NCBI RefSeq assembly: GCF_001613245.1
Contig: NZ_BDBZ01000020.1
Location: forward strand, 62,001 to 126,000
Direction of reading: 5' to 3'
Length of the DNA stretch: 64,000 bases
Source: Nocardia speluncae NBRC 108251
GTDB taxonomy: Bacteria > Actinomycetota > Actinomycetes > Mycobacteriales > Mycobacteriaceae
In this document: in pieces, positions 43,438 through 52,119 of the stretch
Layout: each line of letters starts with the position of its first letter
Position numbering within the stretch: position 1 is the stretch's first letter
The notes under the pieces: model-generated
What the model saw: only the letters and a program-made list of their open reading frames with translations
Database searches by the model: none
What the model was told of the DNA's origin: nothing
Program-made: the position numbers and the translations under genes

Positions 43438-44583
43438 ATGAGCCTGTCGTTCCACTGGTTTCTGCCCACCTACGGAGATTCGCGCGGGTTGGTCGCCGGC
43501 GGCCACGGCACGGCCATGTCCGGCGACCGGCCCGCCTCGCTGCGCTACCTGAACCAGGTCACGGGCGCCGCCGAGGAGAACGGGTTCGAGGCCGTCCTCA
43601 CACCCACCGGCGCCTGGTGTGAGGACGCCTGGCTCGCCACGGCCATGCTGGTGGAGACCACCGAAACCCTGAAGTTCCTGGTCGCGTTCCGGCCCGGCCT
43701 GGTGAGCCCCACCCTCGCCGCCCAGATGGCCGGTACCTTCCAGCGGCATTCCCGCGGCCGGTTACTGCTCAATGTGGTGACCGGCGGCGAACCACACGAA
43801 CAACGTGCCTTCGGCGATTTCCTCGACAAGGAGCAGCGCTACGAACGCACCGGGGAATTCCTGCACATCGTGCGCGAACTGTGGGGGGCCCGCGAACCCT
43901 TCACTTTCGACGGCAAACACCTGCAGGTAGAGAACGCCCTGCTGAACAACCACCCGGACCCGGTGCCACCGGTGTTCTTCGGCGGCTCCTCCGGCCCGGC
44001 GGGCCCGGTCGCCGCCCAGTACGCCGATACCTACCTGACCTGGGGTGAACCACTACTCGCGGTCGGCCAGAAACTGGACTGGATCCGCGGACTGGCCGCC
44101 GAGCGCGGCCGGACACTCGATTACGGTATCCGCCTGCACGTGATCACCCGTGACACCTCCGAAGAGGCGTGGGCCGAAGCCGACCGCCTGCTACAGGGAA
44201 TCGACCCCGCCGATATCGAACGCGTTCAGAACAACTTGGCGCGCAGCGAATCCGAGGGCCAGCGCCGCATGCTCGAACTCCACGGCGGCAGCACCGACCG
44301 GCTGGAGATCGCCCCGAATCTGTGGGCGGGCGTCGGCTTGGTCCGCGGCGGCGCGGGTACCGCACTCGTCGGTTCGCACGAGGAAGTGGCCGAGCGGCTG
44401 ATCGAGTACTCACGACTCGGGATCACGCATTTCATTCTCTCCGGGTACCCGCACGTCGAAGAGGCGTACTGGTTCGGCGAAGGCGTGCTGCCGATCCTGG
44501 AGAAGCGCGGCCTGTGGCGCCGGGCGGTGGACCGCACCACGGCGCCCGTCGGCACCCCCTTCGCCAGCGCCTCCACCAGCTGA
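43438..44583 (+). CDS. ssuD: FMNH2-dependent alkanesulfonate monooxygenase
   Basis: A 381-residue luciferase-like enzyme matching SsuD throughout: WFLPTYGDSRGL, LTPTGAWCEDAWL (active-site cysteine region), RLLLNVVTGGEPHEQ, DLYLTWGEP-type YADTYLTWGEP, GIRLHVITRDT, NLWAGVGLVRGGAGTALVG and FILSGYPHVEEAYWFGE. It frees sulfite from alkanesulfonates. AAGGA precedes the ATG. No SsuE reductase or SsuABC importer is adjacent; ABC importers of that family do occur at 55-58 kb and at the right edge. Confidence 0.93.
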   Translation: MSLSFHWFLPTYGDSRGLVAGGHGTAMSGDRPASLRYLNQVTGAAEENGFEAVLTPTGAWCEDAWLATAMLVETTETLKFLVAFRPGLVSPTLAAQMAGTFQRHSRGRLLLNVVTGGEPHEQRAFGDFLDKEQRYERTGEFLHIVRELWGAREPFTFDGKHLQVENALLNNHPDPVPPVFFGGSSGPAGPVAAQYADTYLTWGEPLLAVGQKLDWIRGLAAERGRTLDYGIRLHVITRDTSEEAWAEADRLLQGIDPADIERVQNNLARSESEGQRRMLELHGGSTDRLEIAPNLWAGVGLVRGGAGTALVGSHEEVAERLIEYSRLGITHFILSGYPHVEEAYWFGEGVLPILEKRGLWRRAVDRTTAPVGTPFASASTS

Positions 44584-44677
44584 GAAGCCCCACCTACCCG
44601 CCCGCCGGACGTAGCTCACCGTTCTCACCGGAAACGAGTTACGTTGAGCGGGTAGGTGCGGCGATATCGCTCGGTGA

Positions 44678-44797
44678 GGTCCGGCCCGCGCCCGGCCGCT
44701 GCGCTACCGCCTGGGGATGAAGATCCTGCGTACCGCCTTCCCGCCGCCGGTCACCACCTACAAACCGAACCTCTTCGAGACCATCCCGTTCGACTGA
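44678..44797 (+). pseudogene. Short C-terminal gene remnant
   Basis: A frame opened by a stop at 44675 reads ARPLRYRLGMKILRTAFPPP then VTTYKPNLFETIPFD and ends in TGA at 44795. It has no start with a ribosome site, and the dense proline/aromatic pattern is protein-like, so I take it as the end of a lost gene. The family is not recognised. Confidence 0.35.
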
Positions 44798-44817
44798 AAT
44801 CGGGCTGCGGCAGCAGT

Positions 44818-45183
44818 TCAGTCCCGGTAGATCTTGACGTAAGCGTTCGTCGCGGTTCCGACACTCATCGGGCCCAGGCATGAGGCCGTGCCGTTACCGG
44901 ACGGCCCGAAGGAACCACTCCACGACCCCTGATAAGGGCCGATTGCCATCAGCGGAAAGGCGTTGGGCACCCCGTGCAAGCCGAAACACTCGACGATCAG
45001 GGCGTACTCCCGCCCGGCGGGGCCATCGTCGAAACACGTCGCGGACGCGCCGACCAGATCCCGCGTAACAGCACAGTCCTGCGGTGCGGCTTGGGCGGAG
45101 CCCGTACCGAGCACCGTAGCGAAACCCGAAACCGCGACGGCGGTGACGAGAGCACGTGCGGCGACCATTGTCGTCCTTTTCAT
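44818..45183 (-). CDS. Secreted small protein with conserved cysteines
   Basis: A 121-residue exported protein. The signal peptide (MKRTTMVAARALVTAVAVSG, cleaved near QAAPQ) is followed by a mature part with four cysteines (QDCAVT, ATCFDDG, VECFGLHG, ASCLGPM), likely two disulphides. GGGA lies near the ATG at 45183. No family recognised. Confidence 0.72.
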   Translation of the reverse strand: MKRTTMVAARALVTAVAVSGFATVLGTGSAQAAPQDCAVTRDLVGASATCFDDGPAGREYALIVECFGLHGVPNAFPLMAIGPYQGSWSGSFGPSGNGTASCLGPMSVGTATNAYVKIYRD

Positions 45184-45211
45184 CTTAAGTCCCATCTTCC
45201 GCCTCGGTTGT

Positions 45212-45400
45212 CTATCGCTTGACCATCGATTTTCCACCGTGGACCGTTACGAAATGGGGAACAACACGGCGCACCACCCGCTCCGCAACCGGCCTGCCGG
45301 CGCAGCTGAATGCGGTCGGTTCTGCGGATGGGTCGTAGTTCTCCACGTCCGAGCCGAACGACTCGGCCGCCGGGAGTTCGTGTGCTGTGATCGGGTGCAC
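45212..45400 (-). CDS. Doubtful 62-residue ORF downstream of hipA
   Basis: A GTG at 45400 opens a frame (HPITAHELPAAESFGSDVEN ... PTAFSCAGRPVAERVV) with high third-position GC. It lies in the same frame as hipA, eleven codons after its stop, so it may be an old C-terminal part of hipA or a neighbouring gene, separated by a nonsense change. Weak evidence only. Confidence 0.25.
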   Translation of the reverse strand: MHPITAHELPAAESFGSDVENYDPSAEPTAFSCAGRPVAERVVRRVVPHFVTVHGGKSMVKR

Positions 45401-45433
45401 CTTCAGGATGCCGGTCAGCTGTTCGTTCTGAAC

Positions 45434-46783
45434 CTAATCCACTTTTCCCTCAGGCGAACTCGATTTTTCCCCGCCCGCGCCGGAGGGATCCGCAACCGCT
45501 TGCGCAGCGCGCGGAACAACCCTTCGCACAGTGGTGGTATCGATCGTGGCGCACTGCACTGCCACGGCCCGCGTCAGGCGTGCACGTAGCTCTGGAGGCT
45601 CGGCGGTTCGAATACCTCCGGCCTCCGACAGCGCCTCGGGAAGAGCGGCGACCAGTTCGCGGGTTCGGGCGATCAGCCGGTCCGGATCGGTACCGACGGC
45701 GCGGGCGAACTTCGCCACATGATGCAGCGTGACCTCACCGAACCGCGCCCGACCGCCTATCGGCATCGCCACGCGGCTCAGCGCCGACCCGGGATCGGGG
45801 TCGTACGGGAGTGAGCTGGCAACGTCGTAGCACGGAGCCAGAACGGCATCCAACCCGTTGAGGATGATCGAGTAGTTCTTGGCATGCGCATCCGGTGCGC
45901 CGAGTAGATACTGTGCGATCACGATATCCGCGAATCGATCGACGTCCGTCGCTGTGGCCTCACGGGCGAGGAGCCGCGCGATATGGGTAGCTGCCGGTCC
46001 TCCGTCGGAGGGGTACTTTCGTTCCGGCGGCACCGACAATGCTTGGCACAGATCTTCCTGGTGCAGCCGGATCACGCGCCCGTCGATTCCGGTCAACCGG
46101 TCGTATCGTTCGACCACAAGTGCTGGTACACCATCGAATTCGGTGAACTCCGATACCGCTGAGCTGATCCCGACCGCGGCCAGCGCTCGCAGACACAGAT
46201 GCTCGTTCAAAGCCTGATCGGGGAATCGCGCGATTCCCGGCTTCACGATGTGGGTGCTCGCGGCATTGCCGTGCGCGTATGCCCACTCACCGTCCGCGGT
46301 GCGTACGACCGCGAATTTCGACTGGGCACCTGCCAGGCTCCACCGTTCGTCTGCTCCGATCCACTGTTGCGGCATTCGCAGCAACGCGCGCAGACGATCG
46401 CCGATCCGGCCCGCGGTGACCTGTTCCAGCCCGCCGTCCCTGCCCAGCACGTCGTTGAGATCCTCCGGGGCGACGAGCTGAACCGCGCCGGCACAGTCGC
46501 GACCGATATGTCCGAGCAGTTCGATGGCATTCCATGAACGCACGCCGAGCTGCCGGGCCAGGTTCTCGCGCACATTGGCATCGTCAGGCAGCAGGTTCAT
46601 CAGCCAAGGAGATACCGTGCGGTGGTCGTAGGTCCGTGCCGGGGCCACCGGCATCGACAGCGACAACGGGGTCGCTTCGGGCTCCGAGGCGTAATCGTCG
46701 AGATAGGTGTATCTGGGCCGGCCCGCGGCATGCGTTACCGCGCCTGCGACCCGACCTCCCAATACGACAAGCAGGTCACTCAT
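45434..46783 (-). CDS. hipA: HipA-like serine/threonine kinase toxin, intact
   Basis: A 449-residue HipA kinase. The N-terminal subdomain has LVVLGGRVAGAVTH and SPWLMNLLPDDANVRENLA; the ATP-covering segment SLAGAQSKFAVV, HIVKPGI, the catalytic loop LGAPDAHAKNYS and the metal-binding APCYDVASS are all present. HipA arrests growth by phosphorylating a translation target, classically glutamyl-tRNA synthetase. Its ATG overlaps the end of hipB by eight bases. A second, broken hipA lies at 35902. Confidence 0.9.
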   Translation of the reverse strand: MSDLLVVLGGRVAGAVTHAAGRPRYTYLDDYASEPEATPLSLSMPVAPARTYDHRTVSPWLMNLLPDDANVRENLARQLGVRSWNAIELLGHIGRDCAGAVQLVAPEDLNDVLGRDGGLEQVTAGRIGDRLRALLRMPQQWIGADERWSLAGAQSKFAVVRTADGEWAYAHGNAASTHIVKPGIARFPDQALNEHLCLRALAAVGISSAVSEFTEFDGVPALVVERYDRLTGIDGRVIRLHQEDLCQALSVPPERKYPSDGGPAATHIARLLAREATATDVDRFADIVIAQYLLGAPDAHAKNYSIILNGLDAVLAPCYDVASSLPYDPDPGSALSRVAMPIGGRARFGEVTLHHVAKFARAVGTDPDRLIARTRELVAALPEALSEAGGIRTAEPPELRARLTRAVAVQCATIDTTTVRRVVPRAAQAVADPSGAGGEKSSSPEGKVD

Positions 46784-47123
46784 GTTCTTCGGCCCCACTG
46801 GGTTCCGGAGGTAGACCCTGCCGGATCCGACCGAGCAAGTCCTGGACTGCCAGCTGGTCCGCCGAACTGGTGGGCTTCTGTTCTGCAGGAGCAATAACCA
46901 AACGCATCTTCAAAGCATCGGCGATCTGCGCGAACCGGCCGATCTCGCCGCGTGGACTCCCGGCCTCGACTCGGCTGACAAGTTGACGGGAGACTCCGGC
47001 AAGGTCTCCCAGCTGCTGCTGGGTCAAACCGGCCTCTATCCGCGCTCTGCGTAGCGCGGCACCCAGCTGGATCAACTGACGGCGCGTCCGAGCCTGACTC
47101 ATGATGTCATGGTACTGCACCAT
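46776..47123 (-). CDS. hipB: HipB-like XRE antitoxin
   Basis: A 115-residue XRE protein with LGAALRRARIEAGLTQQQLG, then GVSRQLVSRVEAGSPRGEIG as its helix-turn-helix, and a disordered acidic C-terminal tail as in HipB antitoxins. Start codons at 47123 and 47102 are both possible; neither has a ribosome site. It precedes and overlaps the intact hipA. Confidence 0.85.
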   Translation of the reverse strand: MVQYHDIMSQARTRRQLIQLGAALRRARIEAGLTQQQLGDLAGVSRQLVSRVEAGSPRGEIGRFAQIADALKMRLVIAPAEQKPTSSADQLAVQDLLGRIRQGLPPEPSGAEEHE

Positions 47124-47138
47124 ACAGATTTGTCATGG
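47105..47138. promoter_or_regulatory. Operator-like repeats at the hipB start
   Basis: Inverted repeat ATGGT (47109-47113), five bases, ACCAT (47119-47123), and direct repeat TGTCATGG at 47105-47112 and 47131-47138. The first overlaps the earlier of the two possible start codons, consistent with autorepression. Confidence 0.4.
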
Positions 47139-47372
47139 CTCCGTAACATCTAAGAAAATTGCACCACGATATTCACCGCAGACTGAGTTTAAAATACCTG
47201 CTCATCAGCCCATATTTGCTGTCATCAGTGAATCGATGTTGCGGTTCCATAACTGACTATATATGTTGTAGTACCGCTACATTGATGGCCCGCCCGGTTC
47301 CGATGATCACGATGGATCCAGAGCGTCCCGTCCTGCTGACGCCCCTCGGCCAACGGGCACACCTTTAGGCCG

Positions 47373-47733
47373 GCCGCCGCCGGCTGCGCTGTCACCGGTC
47401 TGGATTTCTCCTCCCGATCCATCGAGTACGCGCGGATGGCGGCCGCAGAGTCGGGCGTCGCTGCCAGATACCTGCACCAGGACTATCTCACCTACCGCGA
47501 TACCGAGCGCTACGACGTCATCATCATGATCATGCGCGATTACAGCGCCATGGTCCCCGACGCACGGCGCCGGCTCCTCGGCGTAGTCCGTGAGCGTCTT
47601 CACTCCCGACCAGCTCACTGCGGAGCTGAGCGAGGCCGGACTCGCTCCCGTCGAGATACTCGGCGACGTCGCCGGAGCTTCATACGACCCCGCTGCATCC
47701 CAATTCGCTGTCACTTCCCGTCTCCTGCAATAA
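47373..47733 (+). pseudogene. Remnant of a SAM-dependent methyltransferase
   Basis: One frame reads VTGLDFSSRSIEYARMAAAE, then YLHQDYLTYRDTERYDVIIM and DARRRLLGVVRERL, which are motif II to motif IV of a class I methyltransferase. Another frame continues FTPDQLTAELSEAGLAPVEI and ASYDPAASQFAVTSRLL to a stop at 47731. The frames join near 47590 with part of the protein missing. The N-terminal SAM-binding loop is also absent. Confidence 0.6.
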
Positions 47734-48420
47734 GTGGATGGCGGGACGGATCCCGCCCGGTACCGTCCTCCTCGGTCGTCGAACCGGTTCGGGATAACCG
47801 GACCGATACCTACGGCAGCGGTAAGGCACGCGACGCTGTGACCACTGCCCGCGTGTCACCGGGGATGAAACTCGATCCCGCTGGCGGCCGAACCGGGCTG
47901 CAGCGCCTTTTCTCAGATGAATTTTCTACTAGAGGTGTTTTCTCCCTACTCGGTAGCTTCCAGGACGAATCGCCGCACCCGAGGAGTCGAGAGTTGATCC
48001 TGCTCACCGCCGCGCCCGTTTCCCGGATGCCGGGCACTGTTCCCACTGTCCCCCGTCCCTATTGCGGCGAACCTGCTCCGCAACCGTGGTGAGCGGATGC
48101 GAGTACTCGTCCCGGCCGTCGAGTCTTCCGGTTGGCCCGCTTTTACGCCACCGCAGCGTTCGCCGCCCACCCCGACAACCCCCTCCGGGAACAAGAGAAA
48201 ACCGCTCGACAGCTGCTCGGCCGAGACCCGCACACTTTCCGGGAATGGGCGCGCACGTTCGATCCCGCCCCACCGAGAAGCACGCATGAGGACATGCTGA
48301 CCGGTCACCCCGTCCTCGGCGACCAGTTGCACGAGATGGACCGAGACCAACACCTCGATCATGGATCCGGCCAGCAGTTGAGAGGTGAACAGTTCGTGGC
48401 ATTGATCTACGCCTCGGGCC
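47734..48420. other. Decayed intergenic stretch
   Basis: About 690 bp without a supported gene. The frame near 48132-48260 reads LARFYATAAFAAHPDNPL, then RQLLGRDPHTFREWARTF, which looks like the end of an NmrA/SDR-type protein, but no start or complete domain is present. The rest shows nothing recognisable. Confidence 0.35.
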
Positions 48421-48570
48421 GAACCTGTCTCCGTTGCGCGGGAAGCACTCCTACACAATGCGCCGATCGACAACCGGCGCAGGATCATCCCCGCGTGCGC
48501 GGGGAGCACGGGTTGATGTCGGCCCCGATGACCGCGCCGTCGGGCTCATCCCCGCGGGCGCGGGGAGCAC
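48421..48570 (-). CRISPR. Minimal type I-E CRISPR array, three repeats and two spacers
   Basis: 28-bp repeats at 48543-48570 and 48482-48509 have the I-E form; read on the minus strand they are GTGCTCCCCGCG-CC/AC-GCGGGGATGA-GCC/TCC and differ at only two positions. A third, degenerate copy at 48421-48448 matches at 19 of 28 bases. Both spacers (48510-48542 and 48449-48481) are exactly 33 bases, the usual I-E length, which supports the third repeat. Decay at the left end means transcription runs leftwards. No cas gene is in the window. Confidence 0.85.
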
Positions 48571-48650
48571 ACTTCTCGACCTGCTGGATTACGAGCGAAA
48601 GTGGTGGTTTTCATTCACTTTGCACTCCAATCGAATTGCGAGTAGTCGGT
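48571..48650 (-). promoter_or_regulatory. Probable CRISPR leader
   Basis: The sequence next to the best-preserved repeat is richer in A and T than its surroundings and, on the minus strand, ends CAGCAGGTCGAGAAGT directly before the repeat, similar to the end of other actinobacterial I-E leaders as I recall them. Confidence 0.5.
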
Positions 48651-48764
48651 GTCAGCTCGAAGACAAGTGGGATGAGCCGAGGGGGCGTCTGCACCAGCGT
48701 AGGACCAACCTTCGCTTCCGGAACCTGGCGCAGCGGATTTCCGCGCCACCAATAGGCTCGTCCT

Positions 48765-49430
48765 GTGACCGCATCGCAGGACAGCAACCGGACCTCGCCT
48801 CGCGCGACAGTTGCGGACGCGCTGCGCGACGATATCCTCGCCGGTCGGCTCTCCCCCGGCGATCGCTTGCGCGAGGTCGATCTCGCCGAGCGTTTCGGGG
48901 TCTCCCGGATTCCGGTGCGTGAGGCGCTGTCGCAGTTGCAGAGCGAGGGGTTCGTCACGCTCGTTCGCTATCGCGGGGCGACTGTTTCTGCTCCGTCCGG
49001 TTCGGCGGCTCGGGAGCTGGTGCAGATCCGGCGTGGGCTGGAAGTGCTCGCCGCGCAGTTGGCGGCGCGCAACCGGGGCGGTGTGGTGGCCGGGGAGTTG
49101 GAGCGGGCGGTGGAGCTCGGGCGGGCCGCGGATGCGCGGCATGCGCACGATGATCTGCCGTCTTTGACCCTGCGCTTCCATACTCTGGTCGCCGAGGCGT
49201 CGGGTAATCAGCAGCTACAGGTCATGCTCGAGCAGATCCTCGAGCGGGTGTCGTGGATATTCGGGCAGCGGCTCGATACCCGGACCCACACGTCGTGGAG
49301 CGACCATGCCGCGATCGCACAAGCGATTCTCGCCGGTTCCCCGGTGCAGGCGGGGTATCTCATGGACGAGCACATCGCCCGCGACGAGGAACTGATCGTG
49401 GCGATGGACTCCGACAGCGCGCGGGACTGA
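48765..49430 (+). CDS. GntR-family (FCD) regulator 1
   Basis: A 221-residue GntR protein of the FadR/FCD subgroup: winged helix at about residues 12-75 (LRDDILAGRLSPGDRLREVD, RFGVSRIPVREALSQLQSEG), then an all-helical effector domain with the metal-site histidine in LRFHTLVAEASGN. The GTG at 48765 lacks a good ribosome site. It is directly upstream of the permease/hydrolase operon and is the first candidate to bind the TTGTATACAA sites there. A second GntR at 60330 has the same layout. Confidence 0.9.
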   Translation: MTASQDSNRTSPRATVADALRDDILAGRLSPGDRLREVDLAERFGVSRIPVREALSQLQSEGFVTLVRYRGATVSAPSGSAARELVQIRRGLEVLAAQLAARNRGGVVAGELERAVELGRAADARHAHDDLPSLTLRFHTLVAEASGNQQLQVMLEQILERVSWIFGQRLDTRTHTSWSDHAAIAQAILAGSPVQAGYLMDEHIARDEELIVAMDSDSARD

Positions 49431-49598
49431 ACCCGCCGAATCCCCGGCCGGATGCGGATCCTTCGGCCTGCTGACGGGCCGGCTGCCACTGTTGTGCGCA
49501 CCGCGTAATCGGTGCGTAACATGCCTGCACCCTGGCCACCTTGTCGCACCATCCGGGCAATCGGTGTTCCGGTGCTCGGGCTGCACGTCAAACCACGC

Positions 49599-49608
49599 TT
49601 GTATACAA
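49599..49608. promoter_or_regulatory. GTATAC operator 1 (TTGTATACAA)
   Basis: Perfect 10-bp palindrome in the 302-bp gap between gntR1 and the NCS2 permease. It fits the usual GntR-family half-site spacing. The rest of that gap holds the second copy and no gene. Confidence 0.65.
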
Positions 49609-49681
49609 ATCCGCCCATATTCAAGCGCTGATTCCGTCGGTTACGGCAGTGGAACCTATCGCAACACCACGGAAACGTTGT

Positions 49682-49691
49682 TTGTATACAA
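49682..49691. promoter_or_regulatory. GTATAC operator 2 (TTTGTATACAAA)
   Basis: Second copy of the same palindrome, here perfect over 12 bp (49681-49692), 41 bp ahead of the permease start, where a bound regulator would block or direct transcription. Confidence 0.7.
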
Positions 49692-49732
49692 ATTTAGGTG
49701 TTGCTTATTTCTTCTGCCCGAGGCCAGGTCCT

Positions 49733-51064
49733 ATGTCAACCGACGCCGCCCCGACCCAGTCGCCGCCGCTGAATAACCCTCCCCCGCTTCCTGTCTGGCG
49801 CACCGCGCTTTTCGGTGTTCAGCATGTGCTCGTCATGTACACCGGCTGCGTCGCGGTGCCGCTCGTATTCGGTGCCGCGCTGGGCCTGGACAGCTCCACC
49901 ATCGCGACCCTGGTGAATGCCGACCTACTGGTCGCCGGTGTCATCACGCTCGTGCAGGCCCTCGGTATCGGGAAACTGCTGGGGGCGCGGATGCCGGTGG
50001 TGGCGGGTGCCTCGTTCACCGCGGTGACGCCGATGATCCTGATCGGTGAGGAATACGGGCTGTCCGCCGTGTACGGCGCGATGATCGCGGCCGGGATCTT
50101 CGGCATGCTGGTGGCGGTGCCGTTCTCCAAACTGGTGCGGTTCTTCCCGCCGATGGTGCGCGGGGCGGCGGTCACCATGATCGGGCTGTCGCTGATCGGC
50201 AAGGCCGTATCCATGACCTTCGGGGACGAACCGGCGGGTGGTGCGCCGCTGGCGCTGGCGGCGGGCGTGGTGCTCACCATCATCGCGCTGATGAAATACG
50301 GGCGCGGGCTCATCGCGCAGTCGGCGGTGCTGATCGCGCTGGTGCTGGGCACACTGGCCGCCGCTGCGCTCTCGCTCACCGATTTCGGTGCCGTGGGCAG
50401 TGCCGCCTGGTTCGGACTGCCGAACCCGTTCCTGTTCGGCACCCCCACCTTCCCCATCGCCGGAATCATCTCGATGTGCCTGGTGATGCTGGTGATCTTC
50501 ACCGAATCCACCGCCTACCTGATGGCCACCGCCGACAACTTGGGCCGGCCGCTGGACCGGAAGCAGCTGGCCCGCGGGTTGAGCGCCGATGGCGCCTCGG
50601 CGGTGCTGGCCGGATTCCTGACCTCGTTCCCCGACACGATCTTCGCTCAGAACGTCAGCTTGGTGCGGATGACCGGGGTCGCCAGCCGGGGTGCGGTCGC
50701 GGTGGCCGGAGGTCTGCTGGTGGCGCTGGGCCTGGTGCCGAAGATGGGCGAGGTGGTGGCCAACCTGCCGGGGCCGGTGATCGGGTCGGTGAGCCTGGTC
50801 ATGTTCGCCACGGTCGCGGGCGTCGGGATCGCCACGCTCGCCCGGGTGGACTACTCCCGTAACGACAACCTGCTCGTGGTCTCGCTGGCGATGGGGATCG
50901 GGATGATCCCGGTGGTCGCGCCGGAGGTGTACGAGGGGCTGCCGTCGGCGGTGCGGATCATCGCCGGGGGCGCGATCACCAGCACGGTCATCGTGGCGTT
51001 CGTCCTGAATCTGCTGTTCAACCACCTGCTCACCACCCGGACCCCGAAAGAGAGCGCCGCATGA
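49733..51064 (+). CDS. NCS2 nucleobase:cation symporter (uracil/xanthine permease family)
   Basis: A 443-residue protein with about fourteen hydrophobic spans. It has the NCS2 features QHVLVMYTGCVAVPLVFG (span 1), the substrate-binding FTESTAYLMATADNLGRP in span 8 and the span 10 region FLTSFPDTIFAQNVSLVRMT. Family members import uracil, xanthine or uric acid with protons; this one probably carries the ring substrate of the operon. Its stop overlaps the next start by four bases. Confidence 0.9.
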   Translation: MSTDAAPTQSPPLNNPPPLPVWRTALFGVQHVLVMYTGCVAVPLVFGAALGLDSSTIATLVNADLLVAGVITLVQALGIGKLLGARMPVVAGASFTAVTPMILIGEEYGLSAVYGAMIAAGIFGMLVAVPFSKLVRFFPPMVRGAAVTMIGLSLIGKAVSMTFGDEPAGGAPLALAAGVVLTIIALMKYGRGLIAQSAVLIALVLGTLAAAALSLTDFGAVGSAAWFGLPNPFLFGTPTFPIAGIISMCLVMLVIFTESTAYLMATADNLGRPLDRKQLARGLSADGASAVLAGFLTSFPDTIFAQNVSLVRMTGVASRGAVAVAGGLLVALGLVPKMGEVVANLPGPVIGSVSLVMFATVAGVGIATLARVDYSRNDNLLVVSLAMGIGMIPVVAPEVYEGLPSAVRIIAGGAITSTVIVAFVLNLLFNHLLTTRTPKESAA

Positions 51065-52119
51065 CCGGTATCGCCCTGCTCACCGTGCCCACCGCCGACC
51101 CCGGCGATACCCACGCTTTCCAAGTCCTGACCGAATCGGGTTACCGTGCAGACGATCTCGTCTCGGTGATCGGTAAGACCGAGGGCAACGGCTGTGTCAA
51201 CGATTTCAGCCGCGGCCTGGCCGCCGCGATCTGGGAACCGCGGATCCCGGAGGCCGCGGTCACCGTGTTCTCCGGCGGCACCGAGGGTGTGCTGAGCCCC
51301 CATGTGAATCTTTTCGTCCGCGACGAGAAGCGCTATCCCGGTTTCGATCGCGGGCTGGTCGCGGCGGCCCGGCGCAGCCGGTCGCTGGACCCGGCGGAGA
51401 TCGGCCGGGCCGCCCAGATCGACACCGTGACCGAGACGGTCGCGAAACTGCTGGCCGAACTCGGTGTCACCCCCGGCGATGTGCATCTGGTGCTGGTGAA
51501 ATGCCCACTACTCACCTCGGACACCATTACCGCGCTCCATACGGCCGGGCAGGTGCCCGTCGCGACCGACACCTACGCGTCGATGGGTTTCTCCCGAGCG
51601 GCGAGCTCGCTGGGTATCGCTGTCGCACTGGGTGAATGCGATCGGGAGACCGCGCTGAGCGCCCTCGCCGGCGAAGCAGATGTGTGGTCGGCGCGGGCTT
51701 CGGCCAGCGCCGGCGCCGAACTCGACGATTGCCACATCCTGGTGGTCGCCGAAAGCCCCACCGCGGCAAACCCGCTGCGCGCGGTGCACGGTCATATGAC
51801 CGACGCCATCGATCTCGCCTCGGTGCAGCAGTTGCTGAGCCGGATCGCGGCCGAGGGCGGCACGGTGCGGCAGATCTTCGCCAAGGCCGAAGCCGATCCC
51901 ACCGGCTCCGTGCGCGGGCTGCGCCACACCATGCTCACCGACTCCGATATCAACGCCACCCGCCACGCCCGCGGCGCGGTCGGCGGGCTGCTGGCCGGGC
52001 TCAAAGGCGACGGCGCGGTGTATGTCTCCGGCGGCGCCGAACACCAGGGCCCGCCGGGCGGCGGCAGCATCACCGTGATCTACGAACTCCCCACCCCCGA
52101 CAGGAACGAGGCGCCATGA
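51061..52119 (+). CDS. Cyanuric acid hydrolase / barbiturase family ring-opening amidohydrolase
   Basis: A 352-residue protein of the small AtzD/barbiturase family, built from three similar domains. Each contributes a Lys-Ser pair: Lys39 with SGGTEG (Ser71), Lys146 (LVLVKCPLL) with the serines near 213-215, and Lys274 (IFAKAEADPTG) with Ser322 (YVSGGAEHQGPPGGG, the metal loop). The family opens cyanuric acid to carboxybiuret, or barbituric acid to ureidomalonate. The biuret-hydrolase-like gene two positions downstream favours cyanuric acid or a close analogue; the permeases would also suit an oxidised pyrimidine. Overlaps both neighbours (ATGA). Confidence 0.88.
   Translation: MTGIALLTVPTADPGDTHAFQVLTESGYRADDLVSVIGKTEGNGCVNDFSRGLAAAIWEPRIPEAAVTVFSGGTEGVLSPHVNLFVRDEKRYPGFDRGLVAAARRSRSLDPAEIGRAAQIDTVTETVAKLLAELGVTPGDVHLVLVKCPLLTSDTITALHTAGQVPVATDTYASMGFSRAASSLGIAVALGECDRETALSALAGEADVWSARASASAGAELDDCHILVVAESPTAANPLRAVHGHMTDAIDLASVQQLLSRIAAEGGTVRQIFAKAEADPTGSVRGLRHTMLTDSDINATRHARGAVGGLLAGLKGDGAVYVSGGAEHQGPPGGGSITVIYELPTPDRNEAP

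Noticed and set aside
49925..51025. 366-codon open frame on the minus strand
   Set aside because: Antisense to the NCS2 permease, with a His/Arg/Gln-rich composition and no domain.
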